From an uncultured Oscillospiraceae bacterium (GTDB lineage Bacteria > Bacillota > Clostridia > Oscillospirales > Oscillospiraceae), in NCBI GenBank assembly GCA_934621665.1, contig CAKTUT010000120.1, positions 1-5,461 on the forward strand: a DNA stretch of 5,461 nt, in the 5' to 3' direction. Shown piece by piece: positions 4,905 through 5,461 of the stretch; within the stretch, counting starts at the first letter, position 1; each line of letters begins with the position of its first letter. Made by a program: the position numbers and the translations under genes. The notes beneath the pieces are model-generated. The model did no database searches. It saw only the letters and a list, made by a program, of their open reading frames with translations, and was not told where the DNA came from.

Positions 4905-5461
4905 ATGAAAATTTCAGAACGTTTTATCGGCCGCCCGACAGCAGATGCGTCGGGGCGGCTGCAAAAGGAAATTGCGTGCTATGATCTGCTGGATGCGCTT
5001 GGTATCTCGTATGCGCGTGTTGATCACGACTGCTCCGATACCATCGAGGCCTGCGAGGCGGTAGAAACCGTCCTGCAGGAAAAAATCTGCAAGAATCTGT
5101 TCCTCTGCAACCGGCAGAAAACGAACTTTTATCTGCTGATGCTGGAGGGCGAAAAGGTTTTTAAGACGAAAGACCTTTCAAAGCAGCTTGGCGTGTCGCG
5201 ACTGTCGTTTGCCGACGCGGCGGATATGGAGAAATACCTCAATATTACACCCGGCTCGGTCAGCGTGCTGGGACTGATGAACGATACCGAGAACCATGTT
5301 CGGCTGGTCATTGACCGGCCGGTGTATGAGGCTGCCATGGTTGGATGCCATCCGTGCATCAACTCGTCCACGCTTGCCATCTCCATGCGCGATGTCCTGG
5401 ATAAGTTTCTGCCGCGTGTGCACCACGACGTGACAGTTGTCGAGCTTCCCAATCCGGAGAC
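4905..5461 (+). CDS. YbaK/ProX-type aminoacyl-tRNA deacylase, 3' end beyond the window
   Basis: The ATG at 4905 opens a frame that runs off the window after 185 complete codons. The sequence fits the YbaK/ProX/PrdX family, related to the editing (INS) domain of prolyl-tRNA synthetase, whose members hydrolyse mischarged tRNA such as Ala-tRNA(Pro). Visible features are KNLFLCNR (63-70), whose Lys63 aligns with the conserved family lysine, FYLLML (75-80), LGVSRLSFA (95-103), the NITPGSVSVLGLMND segment (113-127), and GCHPCINSS (147-155). In place of the common Pro-Phe after GSVS it has Val-Leu (121-122). The length already exceeds a minimal ProX (about 165-170 residues), which suggests the longer PrdX-like form. 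The start lies four bases after the LCP stop with only a weak Shine-Dalgarno sequence nearby, so translation is probably coupled to the LCP gene. Deacylase class is well supported; the exact amino acid and tRNA are not. Confidence 0.88.
   Translation, partial: MKISERFIGRPTADASGRLQKEIACYDLLDALGISYARVDHDCSDTIEACEAVETVLQEKICKNLFLCNRQKTNFYLLMLEGEKVFKTKDLSKQLGVSRLSFADAADMEKYLNITPGSVSVLGLMNDTENHVRLVIDRPVYEAAMVGCHPCINSSTLAISMRDVLDKFLPRVHHDVTVVELPNPE

Noticed and set aside
4931..4958. GC-rich hairpin at codons 9-18 of the ybaK-like gene, considered as an attenuator
   Set aside because: It has a bulge, lies inside coding sequence, is not followed by a T-run on either strand, and fits ordinary GC-rich codons.
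5129..5452. A 107-codon minus-strand frame opposite the ybaK-like gene
   Set aside because: The plus-strand frame carries clear YbaK/ProX motifs through the same bases; the antisense frame has none.

Overview
The window suggests a low-oxygen Firmicute (Clostridia), plausibly a moderately GC-rich gut Oscillospiraceae/Butyricicoccus-type organism. The reasons are strong AGGAGG-like ribosome binding sites, a TTG start, sigma-A (sigma-70-like) promoters, a two-cluster ferredoxin protein of a family common in anaerobes, a LytR-CpsA-Psr (LCP) cell-wall enzyme, and a ProX/PrdX-type editing protein. The genus is inference; no rRNA or marker gene is present.

Layout. The left half is on the minus strand. 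A DUF362 protein with two C-terminal [4Fe-4S] motifs (3126 to 1975) is followed by a 132-base gap containing its neighbour's own promoter, then an acyl-CoA synthetase/AMP ligase (1842 to 94). A strong GC-rich hairpin with a short U-tract (44-78) follows the ligase stop. Immediately beyond it a ribosome binding site and ATG (26-24) open another minus-strand gene that leaves the window after eight complete codons. The right half is on the plus strand. An LCP-family membrane protein with a long charged cytoplasmic N-terminus (3338-4900) is followed after four bases by a YbaK/ProX-type tRNA-editing protein (4905 to beyond 5461).

The most structured non-coding DNA is the 211-base divergent region 3127-3337. 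It holds two back-to-back promoters whose -35 hexamers lie symmetrically in the two arms of one 34-bp palindrome (3215-3248, 15 of 17 pairs matched). A second dyad covers the -10 of the DUF362 promoter. Each predicted transcript begins with a stem-loop within a few bases of its 5' end. This looks like one shared operator controlling both directions. Its half-sites (TTGTAAACA-N14-TGTTTACAA) resemble the BirA biotin-operator half-site, although no biotin gene is visible here.

How the genes might work together: LCP enzymes attach lipid-linked glycopolymers to peptidoglycan at the outer membrane face, ProX-type proteins deacylate mischarged tRNA in the cytoplasm, and acyl-CoA ligases activate carboxylates. 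No single pathway joins them. The only sequence-level link is the shared divergent control region and the tight LCP-ybaK spacing. I see no mobile element, CRISPR array, tRNA or rRNA. Every gap over about 100 bases is described in the feature list.
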